Source: Bacteroidales bacterium (GTDB lineage: Bacteria; Bacteroidota; Bacteroidia; Bacteroidales; F082). From it: a stretch of 64,000 bases of DNA. The stretch is from NCBI GenBank assembly GCA_017427985.1, contig JAFRRS010000008.1:1-64000 (forward strand), in the 5' to 3' direction. A program made the position numbers and the translations under genes. The notes under the pieces are model-generated. The model was not told where the DNA came from. It was given only the letters and a program-made list of their open reading frames with translations, and did not search any database. Each line of letters begins with the position of its first letter. Position 1 is the stretch's first letter. Shown one piece after another: positions 25,356 to 33,200 of this stretch.

Positions 25356-25921
25356 TATTCTCTTACCCTTTCTGTGTATTCACCTGTGCGGGTGTCAACT
25401 CTAATCTTATCGCCAGTGTTGATGAACAACGGCACTCTGACCTTCGCACCTGTCTCAACGGTGGCCTCTTTCATGGCGTTGGTTGCTGTGTTGCCCTTCT
25501 CGCCCGGCTCTGTGTATGTCACCTCAAGAACAGTCTTCACTGGAAGTTCAGCGAAAAGAACAGAATCAGTCGATGTGTCGAAAACAACGTCGCAAACATC
25601 GCTTTCCTTAAGGAAATCAACACCTGTAATAAGATCTTTCATAAGAGGGATCTGCTCGTAGTCTTCCTGATTCATGAAAATATAGTCATCACCTTCTTTG
25701 TAAAGGTACTGATACTGACGATGTTCAACGCGAACGTCTTCAAGTTTTTCACCGATATCGAAACGACGCTCCAATGTGCGGCCGTCAACTACGCTCTTCA
25801 GCTTGATACGCATGATAGTGTTACCCTTGCCTGGTTTCACATGCTGGAAATCAACGCAAAAATAAAGTTTACCATCCATTCTGATGCAGCTTCCGATCTT
25901 AATGTCTTGTGAGTTAATCAT
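25355..25921 (-). CDS. efp: Elongation factor P
   Basis: The 188-residue protein relieves ribosomes stalled at polyproline stretches. It has the three-domain size of EF-P. The loop KPGKGN (Lys at about 32-35), which points into the peptidyl-transferase centre and is the modification site in other species, follows CVDFQHV. The last domain has the usual TGDKIRVDTRTGEYTER. A promoter element lies 41 bp upstream. It is the first gene of a pair with the lpxD-like gene. Confidence 0.96.
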   Translation of the reverse strand: MINSQDIKIGSCIRMDGKLYFCVDFQHVKPGKGNTIMRIKLKSVVDGRTLERRFDIGEKLEDVRVEHRQYQYLYKEGDDYIFMNQEDYEQIPLMKDLITGVDFLKESDVCDVVFDTSTDSVLFAELPVKTVLEVTYTEPGEKGNTATNAMKEATVETGAKVRVPLFINTGDKIRVDTRTGEYTERVRE

Positions 25922-25961
25922 ATTACGTATTTTTATAAGTTACTAAAAACAAAAATCGGCG

Positions 25962-25969
25962 CAAAGATA
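25962..25969 (-). promoter_or_regulatory. -7 promoter element of efp
   Basis: TATCTTTG, followed by C, on the minus strand, 40 bp before the efp ATG. Confidence 0.55.
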
Positions 25970-25980
25970 CAAAATATTTT

Positions 25981-26271
25981 TTATATTATAACAATATCTG
26001 TTAAAATTTCCTTTTCGACCTTTGAATTAAGCTTTTTCAACAGCATTGACTTGGCATAAACGAGCTCGTTCCTCAATGAGTCGGCATCGACTTTTACGTA
26101 AAAAACACCGTTTCTGATGCTCGTTTTCAAGGTATGAGACGCGATAAACTCTCCGACAATGTCTTTCCACGAGTCGAGAATCTTCTGCTCGTCCAAAGCG
26201 TTATCCCTATGGTTTTCATGATAAAACGCTTTTATCATATCACCCAATGTGGTCAGATTCGGATCACTCAT
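25981..26271 (-). CDS. DciA-like protein (DUF721)
   Basis: The 96-residue protein matches the DUF721/DciA family: the N-terminal helix MIKAFYHENH, then the WKDIVGEFIASHT core at about 35-47, and a strand pair ending in LRNELVYAKSMLL. DciA loads or assists the replicative helicase DnaB in bacteria without DnaC. Bacteroidota members are short single-domain forms like this one. It overlaps the end of recF by 8 bp on the same strand, a gene pairing also seen in other bacteria, which strengthens the call. Confidence 0.8.
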   Translation of the reverse strand: MSDPNLTTLGDMIKAFYHENHRDNALDEQKILDSWKDIVGEFIASHTLKTSIRNGVFYVKVDADSLRNELVYAKSMLLKKLNSKVEKEILTDIVII

Positions 26272-27373
26272 CGCCTTTTATTTTTCCTTGTTCCACTTCA
26301 AAAATCTTGTGCGTGCCTTCAATGTTGTCAAGCAGATATTGAATCCTTTGCCGTTGAGTGTCAGAAATAAACACCTGTCCGAAATGGTCGTTGCCGACAA
26401 GTTTCACAAGTTGAGCCACCCTGTTGTCGTCCAATTTGTCGAAAATGTCATCCAGAAGCAGAATCGGTTTGAATCCGACTTTGTGATAGTTGAAATCAAA
26501 CTGCGCGAGTTTCACCGCCACCACAAACGACTTCTGCTGTCCCTGCGAACCGAATTTCTTAACCAAATGATTATCAATAAGAAAATTCAAGTCATCCTTA
26601 TGGATTCCGACATTGGTATACGACGAATATCTGTCTTTTTCCTGACTTTCCTGAAGCAGCTGCTCCATCGGTTTCTCATGCAGCGCACTTTCATAAATGA
26701 TATCAACTTTCTCCGAAGTGCCTGAAACGATGTCATAATATTTCTGGAAAATCGGCATGAAATCTTGCAGAAACGCCTTTCTTTTCTCATAAATCGGCGT
26801 GGCGTACCGCACGAGCTGCTCATCCCAAAGCGCCAACAGGCTTGCATCAAAATAACGGTTCTCCCAAAACTGTTTCAACTGTGTGTTACGTTGTGCAAGC
26901 ACCTTATTATATTGAAGTAGGTCACCAAGATAAACCGAGTCGAACTGAGAAATCACGCCGTCAATAAACTTACGCCGAAGCTCGCTCCCGTCGTTAATCA
27001 AATCACGGTCGTAAGGCGAAATCATCACAAGCGGAATCTTCCCGATGTGGTCGGCAAGACGCTCATATTCTTTTTTATTGCATTTAAACGACTTCTTCGC
27101 GCCTTCTTTCTGCACGCACGAAATCGTCTGTGTTTCGTCGTTATCGGTTACGAAATCGCCGTGGATCGCAAAGAAATCCTCGCCATGGCGGATGTTCTGC
27201 CTGTCGGTGGTCGTGAAATAGCTTTTGCAGAAAGCAAGATAGTAGATCGCGTCTAAAATATTGGTCTTACCCGCCCCGTTATGTCCCACAAAACAGTTGA
27301 TTTTCTCCGAGAACCGCATGTCCGCAGACTCGAAGTTCTTGAAATGCGTCAACTTTAACTCTTTGAGAAACAT
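26264..27373 (-). CDS. recF: DNA replication and repair protein RecF
   Basis: The 369-residue SMC-like ATPase loads RecA at gaps together with RecO and RecR. It opens FLKELKLTHFKNFE and has the Walker A GHNGAGKTN (Gly30-Thr37). An ABC signature region (about GSQGQQKSF near 285) and a Walker B ILLLDDIFDKLD near 312 follow. Length is normal. It lies directly after the porQ stop and overlaps the DciA-like gene. recR is elsewhere in the window (51777). Confidence 0.96.
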   Translation of the reverse strand: MFLKELKLTHFKNFESADMRFSEKINCFVGHNGAGKTNILDAIYYLAFCKSYFTTTDRQNIRHGEDFFAIHGDFVTDNDETQTISCVQKEGAKKSFKCNKKEYERLADHIGKIPLVMISPYDRDLINDGSELRRKFIDGVISQFDSVYLGDLLQYNKVLAQRNTQLKQFWENRYFDASLLALWDEQLVRYATPIYEKRKAFLQDFMPIFQKYYDIVSGTSEKVDIIYESALHEKPMEQLLQESQEKDRYSSYTNVGIHKDDLNFLIDNHLVKKFGSQGQQKSFVVAVKLAQFDFNYHKVGFKPILLLDDIFDKLDDNRVAQLVKLVGNDHFGQVFISDTQRQRIQYLLDNIEGTHKIFEVEQGKIKGDE

Positions 27374-28429
27374 TTAATTGCTCTTTTTCGTGAAACGGTC
27401 CAGATTTGTCGTGATGGTGATGTAGTTTGGTGAGCCGTACACGTGCATTTCAGAACGCGAATAGTTGATACTGAGTTTCCAGATATTGATTCCGACACCG
27501 TACGCAAATCCGCACATTCCCTTAGCCGTCGGGGTTTTGAGGTTCTGTCTCATGCCGTAATTGTACGAAGCCCGCAAAACGAGGTTCTTTCCGATATAAA
27601 ACTCGCCTCCAAACACGATATGCCTCATCAGATTGTCAGCAAACTTGGCGACATCGCTTTTCTCCCTCACCGTGCCTGTAATGGCGTCATAATTGCCTTC
27701 CAAATCAAGCGGATCGTCGTATGACAAATCCCATTTCTGAATGTTTTCGTAGGTTATGTTGAACAAAAATGGCACGTGGTCAAGACGTTTGGCAACGCCT
27801 GCTGCCATCCCGAACGGGAGTTTGTTGTTTTTGCCTTCAAAATTGGAATACAACTCGTAGCCGATGTTTCTTGCAACCGCCATGAACATCCATCCGTTGT
27901 CGGCCCTGTAGCTTCCAGCCACGTCGACGGCTACTGCGAATGTCTTAAACTGCTCATACTGAATGCCAGCGAACTTCACGTTGGCGCCGATGCTCCAATG
28001 CGGCGTCAGCTGACGCCCCCAGCCCACCATCACACTGTAATCCGACGGCGAGAATGTTCCTCCGTCGACATTTCCGCTCTCGTCGGCGTATTTGAAAGTG
28101 CCGTAGTTGTGAAACTGAATAGTTCCCGCAAAACTTCCGACATTCTCAAAAGTGCGTCCGTATTGCGCAGTCATGAAATTGATACCGGCGTAATAATTGA
28201 CGTACGACAACGCCATCGCATTGTGCATTTCGCCGTTAATCAATGAAGGATTGTAAATACCAAGCTGTATGTCGGAATCGTAAATCGCAAGCGGCGTGTT
28301 GCCCAATGCCGCCACCCTTGCCGAGTTTGTGGCATCAAGGAAACCGTATGCGCCATTTGCCGTTTGCCCTTGAAAATCAATAACAAACAACAACATCACG
28401 ACTGCCGATAACAACCTTTTAATCTTCAT
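27374..28429 (-). CDS. porQ: Type IX secretion protein PorQ-like outer-membrane barrel
   Basis: The 351-residue protein has a signal peptide (1-22) followed by YGFLDATNSARVAALG, the N-terminal pattern of PorQ, and then alternating beta strands to the C-terminus. In Porphyromonas, PorQ is part of the attachment complex that helps anchor T9SS cargo. Its presence agrees with the T9SS-signal esterase at 17272. It ends one base before recF starts, so recF and the DciA-like gene may be in its operon. An alternative is another PorV/FadL-like barrel, but length and N-terminus favour PorQ. Confidence 0.75.
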   Translation of the reverse strand: MKIKRLLSAVVMLLFVIDFQGQTANGAYGFLDATNSARVAALGNTPLAIYDSDIQLGIYNPSLINGEMHNAMALSYVNYYAGINFMTAQYGRTFENVGSFAGTIQFHNYGTFKYADESGNVDGGTFSPSDYSVMVGWGRQLTPHWSIGANVKFAGIQYEQFKTFAVAVDVAGSYRADNGWMFMAVARNIGYELYSNFEGKNNKLPFGMAAGVAKRLDHVPFLFNITYENIQKWDLSYDDPLDLEGNYDAITGTVREKSDVAKFADNLMRHIVFGGEFYIGKNLVLRASYNYGMRQNLKTPTAKGMCGFAYGVGINIWKLSINYSRSEMHVYGSPNYITITTNLDRFTKKSN

Positions 28430-28471
28430 TTATATCATCAACGCTTTTTTATCAAATTTATTATACAAAAA

Positions 28472-29434
28472 CTACTTGTCAAGCATTCCGATTCCCATTT
28501 TTGCGATATTTCCGCTATCAGTGAGCTTTTTCGCCAGTTTGTCAAGGATTCCGTTTACGAAAATCTTACTCTTCGGAGTGCTGAAATATTTCGAAATCTC
28601 AATGTATTCGTTCATCGTGACCTTTACAGGAATGAATGGGAAGCAGACGAATTCAGTGAGAGCCATCTTTAAAATAATCATGTCCATCAGGCAGATACGC
28701 TCTTTTTCCCAGTTGTTGGTGTTGTCGGCGATAAGTTTTCCAAACTCCTCGTCATGTTTGATGGTTTCGCGGAACAATTCCTGAATGAATCTTTCGTCGG
28801 CATTTGCCTCCACAGTGTCAGTCTTGTAAATCGTTGGCAGCTTGCTATAAACGTCGAAGTTCTTCATCTTGCTGAAAAACTCGATAAGCATTGAGCTAAC
28901 CAAATGATAATCATCGCAGAAATATATGCTCTTGTCCTCGTAGAAATCCTGAAGCACGTCTAAATCCGCGAAATAATTTGTCACCATCGTGACGATAAAC
29001 TTGCGGTCGGTGGCGAAATTGTCGGTCTTATCCGCCATGTATTTCTTGTATTCCGGCGTGTCTTTCATCATGGTGTAGTATTTTTTCACCACATCCTGAT
29101 GGTCGTCAGCCCAGTTTATCTTCAACGCAGCCTCTTGTTTTCTGAAATCCACATTATTCTCAATGACATTGAGAAGCTTGTTGTTGACATATTTCAAATT
29201 CGGGTGCAAATCTTCGTAGGTGGGAATATATTTGTGCTTGTTTTCCGTGATTTTATTCTCCGCAAAACGTTTGGTTTCAACGAGAAACGAAAGCTGCCAG
29301 ATAAAAAGCTCGTACAGTTTTTCGATGCTCTCAAGCAGATTCTTAATTCCGTTGTTAATGTTGGCTTCACCTGACTCAAGATAAGCGTAGAGAGCTTGTA
29401 ACACCTTGATTCTCAAAAATCTTCTATTCAACAT
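28472..29434 (-). CDS. nusB: Transcription antitermination factor NusB (extended)
   Basis: The 320-residue protein begins RRFLRIKVLQALYAY, the NusB start. It ends with the NusB C-terminal core NWEKERICLMDMIILKMALTEF and VTMNEYIEISKYFSTPKSKIFVNGILDKL. About 150 extra residues lie between, which is the usual long Bacteroidota form. NusB with S10/NusE binds boxA RNA and prevents premature termination in rRNA operons. A promoter element lies 31 bp upstream. The next gene downstream is porQ, 42 bp away. Confidence 0.93.
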   Translation of the reverse strand: MLNRRFLRIKVLQALYAYLESGEANINNGIKNLLESIEKLYELFIWQLSFLVETKRFAENKITENKHKYIPTYEDLHPNLKYVNNKLLNVIENNVDFRKQEAALKINWADDHQDVVKKYYTMMKDTPEYKKYMADKTDNFATDRKFIVTMVTNYFADLDVLQDFYEDKSIYFCDDYHLVSSMLIEFFSKMKNFDVYSKLPTIYKTDTVEANADERFIQELFRETIKHDEEFGKLIADNTNNWEKERICLMDMIILKMALTEFVCFPFIPVKVTMNEYIEISKYFSTPKSKIFVNGILDKLAKKLTDSGNIAKMGIGMLDK

Positions 29435-29465
29435 AATCTTTAATTAAACAATGATTTTCAAATTG

Positions 29466-29473
29466 CAAATATA
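29466..29473 (-). promoter_or_regulatory. -7 promoter element of nusB
   Basis: TATATTTG, followed by C, on the minus strand, 31 bp before the nusB ATG. Confidence 0.55.
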
Positions 29474-29479
29474 CAAAAA

Positions 29480-31438
29480 TTAACGTTTATGCAACATTCT
29501 GAACAAGATATTAAAATCTTTTAGAACGGTATAGTCGCGGGCGTACATCACATTAAGCTGCCCGCGCGCCTCGTCGTCGATGTCATCAGCGACAATTGAA
29601 GCGGGATTGTAAATGCCTTTCTTTATTTCTGGAAGTCGTTGACCGTCAATGGTTTCAACAGGACAATAGCCGACCCAGGAATATCCGCAGAAAAGAACCC
29701 TGAAACAATCTCCGAGGAACTTGACTGGTTTTCTAATAAACCAAGCAACAAATATCCAGAAAATGATTCCGAAAAACGATAATGAAAAGTCCAAAAGACG
29801 TTTTTTCCTTCTGTTCGGAACGGTGTTAATTGTCCGAATATCAACGGTATAGAGGTCTCCTCTCGTGTTTATCGAGTTGCTTCCGATGATTGACAGCGTG
29901 TCGACCGGGGCAATCTTGTAGTCAAGGTCACTCGCATGCCATTCCACCATCTTGTCTATTATCTCCTGATGTGTGATGTCTTTAGAACAGAAAATGATTT
30001 CCGTAATTTTGTAAATGGTGATAATGTCAGGCACCTGAGTGAGGTTTCCGAGATAATTTTCAGGAACCTCAAAGCCGTTTGTCGGGGCAACCAAACCAAT
30101 GAAATCCGGCTTTATCGAAGTGCTCTTCAGAAGCTGCTCAACGCGTTTGGTCTCGTCAGAATTTCCAATCACGATAAAGCGTTTTTTTGCATTTCTACCA
30201 TATTGGAAATCATTGAGTTTAAGTATATAACCTAAAGTTCTGCTTAAAGTCATTTGAAGAGCCATCCAGATGGTTCCAAAGAGTATCAACGCCCTCGAAA
30301 ACCGGAGGCTTGTAGGCAGCAAAGCGTAAAGCACAAGGATTAAAACGCTTCCAATCATCACGCCGCCCGCCGACTGATAGATTCTGTACGGCTTGTCGTA
30401 ACCGCCAGTAAAATATGCCGTTATGAGCCAAACAAGCAGATAAAACGGTAAGATTAACGTAAACAAAGGCGTTATCGGATACGAGCCGATGCCGTCATAA
30501 ATCATGTAATGTCCCCAGAAATAGCTAATCGTGGCAAGACCGGCATAGCCCACGGTGAAATCGATGAGCGGCATGTATATCTTGCCCAAAAACTGCGACA
30601 TCAGTGCGAGGAAAGCCCTGAAATATATGGCGAAATTGATGAAAAACGAGAACAGTCTGGCGCGTTTCTGCCCGAAGTGTTTCTTGGCAAAAATCTCCAT
30701 CGCCTTGTAAAAGACAAGCACGTAATTGACACTTGTTTTCTTGGTGCTCTCCCCTTTGTAATGGATGATGCGCGTCTCCGGGAAATAATAGTTTTTATAG
30801 CCCGCCAGTGTGATTCGGTACGACAGGTCAATGTCCTCGCCATACATGAAAAACGTCTCGTCAAGAAGCCCGCATTTGTCAAGTGTTTCACGACGCATCA
30901 GCATGTAAGCACCTGCAAGGATATCCACCGGATTCACTTCATTTTCAGGGAGATAGCCGAGATGATACTTTGAAAAACGTTTCGAGTGCGGGAACAGCTT
31001 GGAAAGCCCGAAAATCTTGTAGAAAGCAGTCATCGGGGTCGGCAGCCCGCGCTTTGACTCTGGCAGGAACTGACCCTTTCCGTCGACCATCTTCACGCCG
31101 AGACCGCCAGCATCCGGATGGGAATCCATGAAACTGATGCATTTGCTGAAAGTGTCATCCTCAACAACCGTGTCGGGATTCAAAAGCAGCACATATTGTC
31201 CCGTGGAAATCCTAATCGCTTGATTATTAGCCTTTGCGAAGCCCACATTGTCTTTGTTGGCAATGACTTTCACCTCAGGGAACTTCGCCGCGAGCATCTT
31301 CAGAGAGCCGTCGACGGAATTGTTGTCAACGACAAACACCTCTCCCTCAATGCCTTGCATCGCTCTGCGCACCGAATAGAGGCATTGCTCAAGGAAATGC
31401 TCCACGTTGTAGTTGACTATGACAACCGACAGTTTCAT
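29480..31438 (-). CDS. Glycosyltransferase GT2 fused to polyprenyl-glycosylphosphotransferase-like membrane domain
   Basis: The 652-residue protein begins KLSVVIVNYN, a GT2 (rhamnosyltransferase-like) domain of about 290 residues, with the nucleotide-binding DNNSVDGS and LLNPDTVV and the acceptor motif GEDIDLSYR. Several membrane segments (about 290-420) and a Rossmann-like CoA-binding domain (RFIVIGNSDETKR, about 440-540) follow, as in WcaJ/PglC-type initiating transferases. The C-terminal sugar-phosphate transferase domain looks short and lacks the usual motifs. It probably makes or extends a lipid-linked surface glycan. It is divergent from the formyltransferase-like gene and flippase. The ATG of MKLSVV is chosen over MRFLRM. 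Confidence 0.7.
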   Translation of the reverse strand: MKLSVVIVNYNVEHFLEQCLYSVRRAMQGIEGEVFVVDNNSVDGSLKMLAAKFPEVKVIANKDNVGFAKANNQAIRISTGQYVLLLNPDTVVEDDTFSKCISFMDSHPDAGGLGVKMVDGKGQFLPESKRGLPTPMTAFYKIFGLSKLFPHSKRFSKYHLGYLPENEVNPVDILAGAYMLMRRETLDKCGLLDETFFMYGEDIDLSYRITLAGYKNYYFPETRIIHYKGESTKKTSVNYVLVFYKAMEIFAKKHFGQKRARLFSFFINFAIYFRAFLALMSQFLGKIYMPLIDFTVGYAGLATISYFWGHYMIYDGIGSYPITPLFTLILPFYLLVWLITAYFTGGYDKPYRIYQSAGGVMIGSVLILVLYALLPTSLRFSRALILFGTIWMALQMTLSRTLGYILKLNDFQYGRNAKKRFIVIGNSDETKRVEQLLKSTSIKPDFIGLVAPTNGFEVPENYLGNLTQVPDIITIYKITEIIFCSKDITHQEIIDKMVEWHASDLDYKIAPVDTLSIIGSNSINTRGDLYTVDIRTINTVPNRRKKRLLDFSLSFFGIIFWIFVAWFIRKPVKFLGDCFRVLFCGYSWVGYCPVETIDGQRLPEIKKGIYNPASIVADDIDDEARGQLNVMYARDYTVLKDFNILFRMLHKR

Positions 31439-31456
31439 TATCATTCTTAAAAAGCG

Positions 31457-31464
31457 CAAAGATA
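31457..31464 (-). promoter_or_regulatory. -7 promoter element of the GT2 fusion gene
   Basis: TATCTTTG, followed by C, on the minus strand, 18 bp before the ATG at 31438. Confidence 0.6.
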
Positions 31465-31511
31465 CGCAAATTATTATTGCCGTGATTTATAATTTTATAA
31501 AATAATTTCAT

Positions 31512-31519
31512 TATTTTTG
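31512..31519 (+). promoter_or_regulatory. -7 promoter element of the formyltransferase-like gene
   Basis: TATTTTTG, followed by C, lies 13 bp before the ATG at 31533, giving a very short leader. Confidence 0.6.
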
Positions 31520-31532
31520 CGTTTTATTTGCG

Positions 31533-33176
31533 ATGGAAGAGTTAAAAAGGAAGATTCGGTTTGGTGTTATGGTCGACGGCGACACTGTCGAGCAATGGCA
31601 GTTTGATACTATCAAATTGTTGATTGACAATGACATAGAACTCGCTTTGATTATTAAAAACGGTGACGAGACGAAGCCATACAAGTCGTTTGGAGATAAG
31701 ATGATTCATTATCCATATCGACAGATTCTGTTCAGGATTTGGCATAGATTTTGGTTTAAACCAGAAGCTAAACGCCGCACGTCTTTTGCAGAGATGTGCC
31801 ATGGCGCGTCTCTTCCTGTCGAAATGACGGTCATGCCAATAATCAAAGGCATTTCCACATATTTCAAATCTGAAGATGTTGAAAAAATCAAGGCGTTTGA
31901 CCTCGATTTCATATTGCGTTTCGGTTTTGACATCATCCGAGGCGACGTATTAACAGCAGCAAAATATGGAATTTGGTCGTTTCATCATGATGATGAACGT
32001 GTTGTGCGCGGCGGTCCTCCCGGGTTCTGGGAGTTCATGCGCGACATTCCGAGAAACGGAGTTATTTTGCAACAGCTGACCGATGAATTGGATAAAGGTC
32101 TGATTCTCAAGAGAATACAACTTGACACAGTTTTACACTCATACAAATTCAATCTTAACAGGTTGTTGGAAGAATCAGTTTTCATGCCTTTACAGGTTGC
32201 TAAAGAACTGATTGTCAACGGAAAACTTGAGCCGGAGCTGTCACAATCAAAGGCACCGATACTGCATCCGCCACGTAACTTCATGATGCTCAAATATTTC
32301 TGGCTTTGTTTCTGGCGCAAGACCGTTTTCCATTGGAATTATTATTTCCAACAGGAGGATTGGAATGTGGGATATTTCATGCAACCACAGTCAACCATCC
32401 ATTGGTTAAAACCACCGAAATCAGACTATTTCGCCGACCCGTTCATTATCACGACCAAGGACGACACATATTTGTTTTTCGAATGGTTTTCGAACAAAAA
32501 CGGCAAGGCAGACCTCGCTGTGGCAAAGAAATCGGAAAATTTCGAGGTATATCACAAAATCACCGATTTCCCAGAGCATCGCTCCTACCCTTTTGTATTT
32601 GAATATCAAGACGTTATATATTGTATTCCAGAGGCAAACAAAACGAACAGGGTATCATTGTATCGTTTCGTAGAGACGTGCCATGGCGCGTCTCTACAAT
32701 GGGATTGTGATTTATTGCAGGGAAATTTCGTTGATTCAACATTATATCATCACAACGACGACAGATGGTATCTGTTCACGACACCGCAAAACCAGGCTCA
32801 CACCCACCTATTATTATTTGTTGCTGACGACCTGCGCGGTCCTTACCGTCCGCATTACAACAACCCCGTCAAGGTGGATTGCCATAGCGCAAGACCGGCT
32901 GGAAAGATAACAAAAACAGATGGAGAATTAGTTCGTCCGGCGCAAAACAGCACCCGACACTATGGTGAAAGTATAACTTTAAATAATATAATTAAACTAA
33001 ATGAATATCAATATATTGAAAAAGAAGAAACTGAAATAAAACCAGACAAAAAATGGTCGTACAACAAAGGCATCCACACCATCAACAGTGACGGCAATAT
33101 TATGGTATTCGACGCAAAACGGTTCACGTTCACTTGGCAAGGATTTTTGCAACAAACACGCCAAAAAAAAATCTAA
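31533..33176 (+). CDS. Formyltransferase-fold and beta-propeller protein of a glycan cluster, carrying two in-frame palindromic inserts
   Basis: The 547-residue protein has two parts. The N-terminal 240 residues resemble formyl-transferase folds (LRFGFDIIRGD, then WSFHHDDERVVRGGPPGFWE), which suggests N-formylation or a related transfer. From about 275 a five-bladed propeller follows (SDYFADPFI, HRSYPFVFEY, DGELVRPAQN), as in the glucosamine inositolphosphorylceramide transferase N-terminal domain. Two copies of a 28-bp palindrome lie in frame, both read as CHGASL (near residues 90 and 384). No stop or frameshift results, so the gene looks functional. It precedes a flippase gene by 24 bp. The role in glycan synthesis is inferred from context. 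Confidence 0.7.
   Translation: MEELKRKIRFGVMVDGDTVEQWQFDTIKLLIDNDIELALIIKNGDETKPYKSFGDKMIHYPYRQILFRIWHRFWFKPEAKRRTSFAEMCHGASLPVEMTVMPIIKGISTYFKSEDVEKIKAFDLDFILRFGFDIIRGDVLTAAKYGIWSFHHDDERVVRGGPPGFWEFMRDIPRNGVILQQLTDELDKGLILKRIQLDTVLHSYKFNLNRLLEESVFMPLQVAKELIVNGKLEPELSQSKAPILHPPRNFMMLKYFWLCFWRKTVFHWNYYFQQEDWNVGYFMQPQSTIHWLKPPKSDYFADPFIITTKDDTYLFFEWFSNKNGKADLAVAKKSENFEVYHKITDFPEHRSYPFVFEYQDVIYCIPEANKTNRVSLYRFVETCHGASLQWDCDLLQGNFVDSTLYHHNDDRWYLFTTPQNQAHTHLLLFVADDLRGPYRPHYNNPVKVDCHSARPAGKITKTDGELVRPAQNSTRHYGESITLNNIIKLNEYQYIEKEETEIKPDKKWSYNKGIHTINSDGNIMVFDAKRFTFTWQGFLQQTRQKKI
31788..31815. repeat. Palindromic repeat family A, copy 2 (inside a CDS, in frame)
   Basis: This 28-bp near-palindrome starts GCAGAGATG, is centred on CCATGG and ends CGTCTCTTC. 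It lies within codons for EMCHGASLP of the formyltransferase-like protein, in the same frame and orientation as copy 3. Confidence 0.8.
32670..32697. repeat. Palindromic repeat family A, copy 3 (inside a CDS, in frame)
   Basis: This 28-bp near-palindrome starts GTAGAGACG, is centred on CCATGG and ends CGTCTCTAC. It is read as VETCHGASLQ. The similarity to copy 4 (reverse strand) extends past the palindrome to about 40 bp (ATT on one side, an AACGATA-type flank on the other), so the mobile unit may be larger than the palindrome. Confidence 0.85.
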
Positions 33177-33200
33177 AAAACTTTAAAACCACTCTAAACT

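Noticed and set aside
32683..32910. ORF beginning MARLYNG inside the formyltransferase-like gene
   Set aside because: Its start comes from the family A palindrome and its frame is a shadow of the real gene. The same is true of the MARLYRT frame at 34577.
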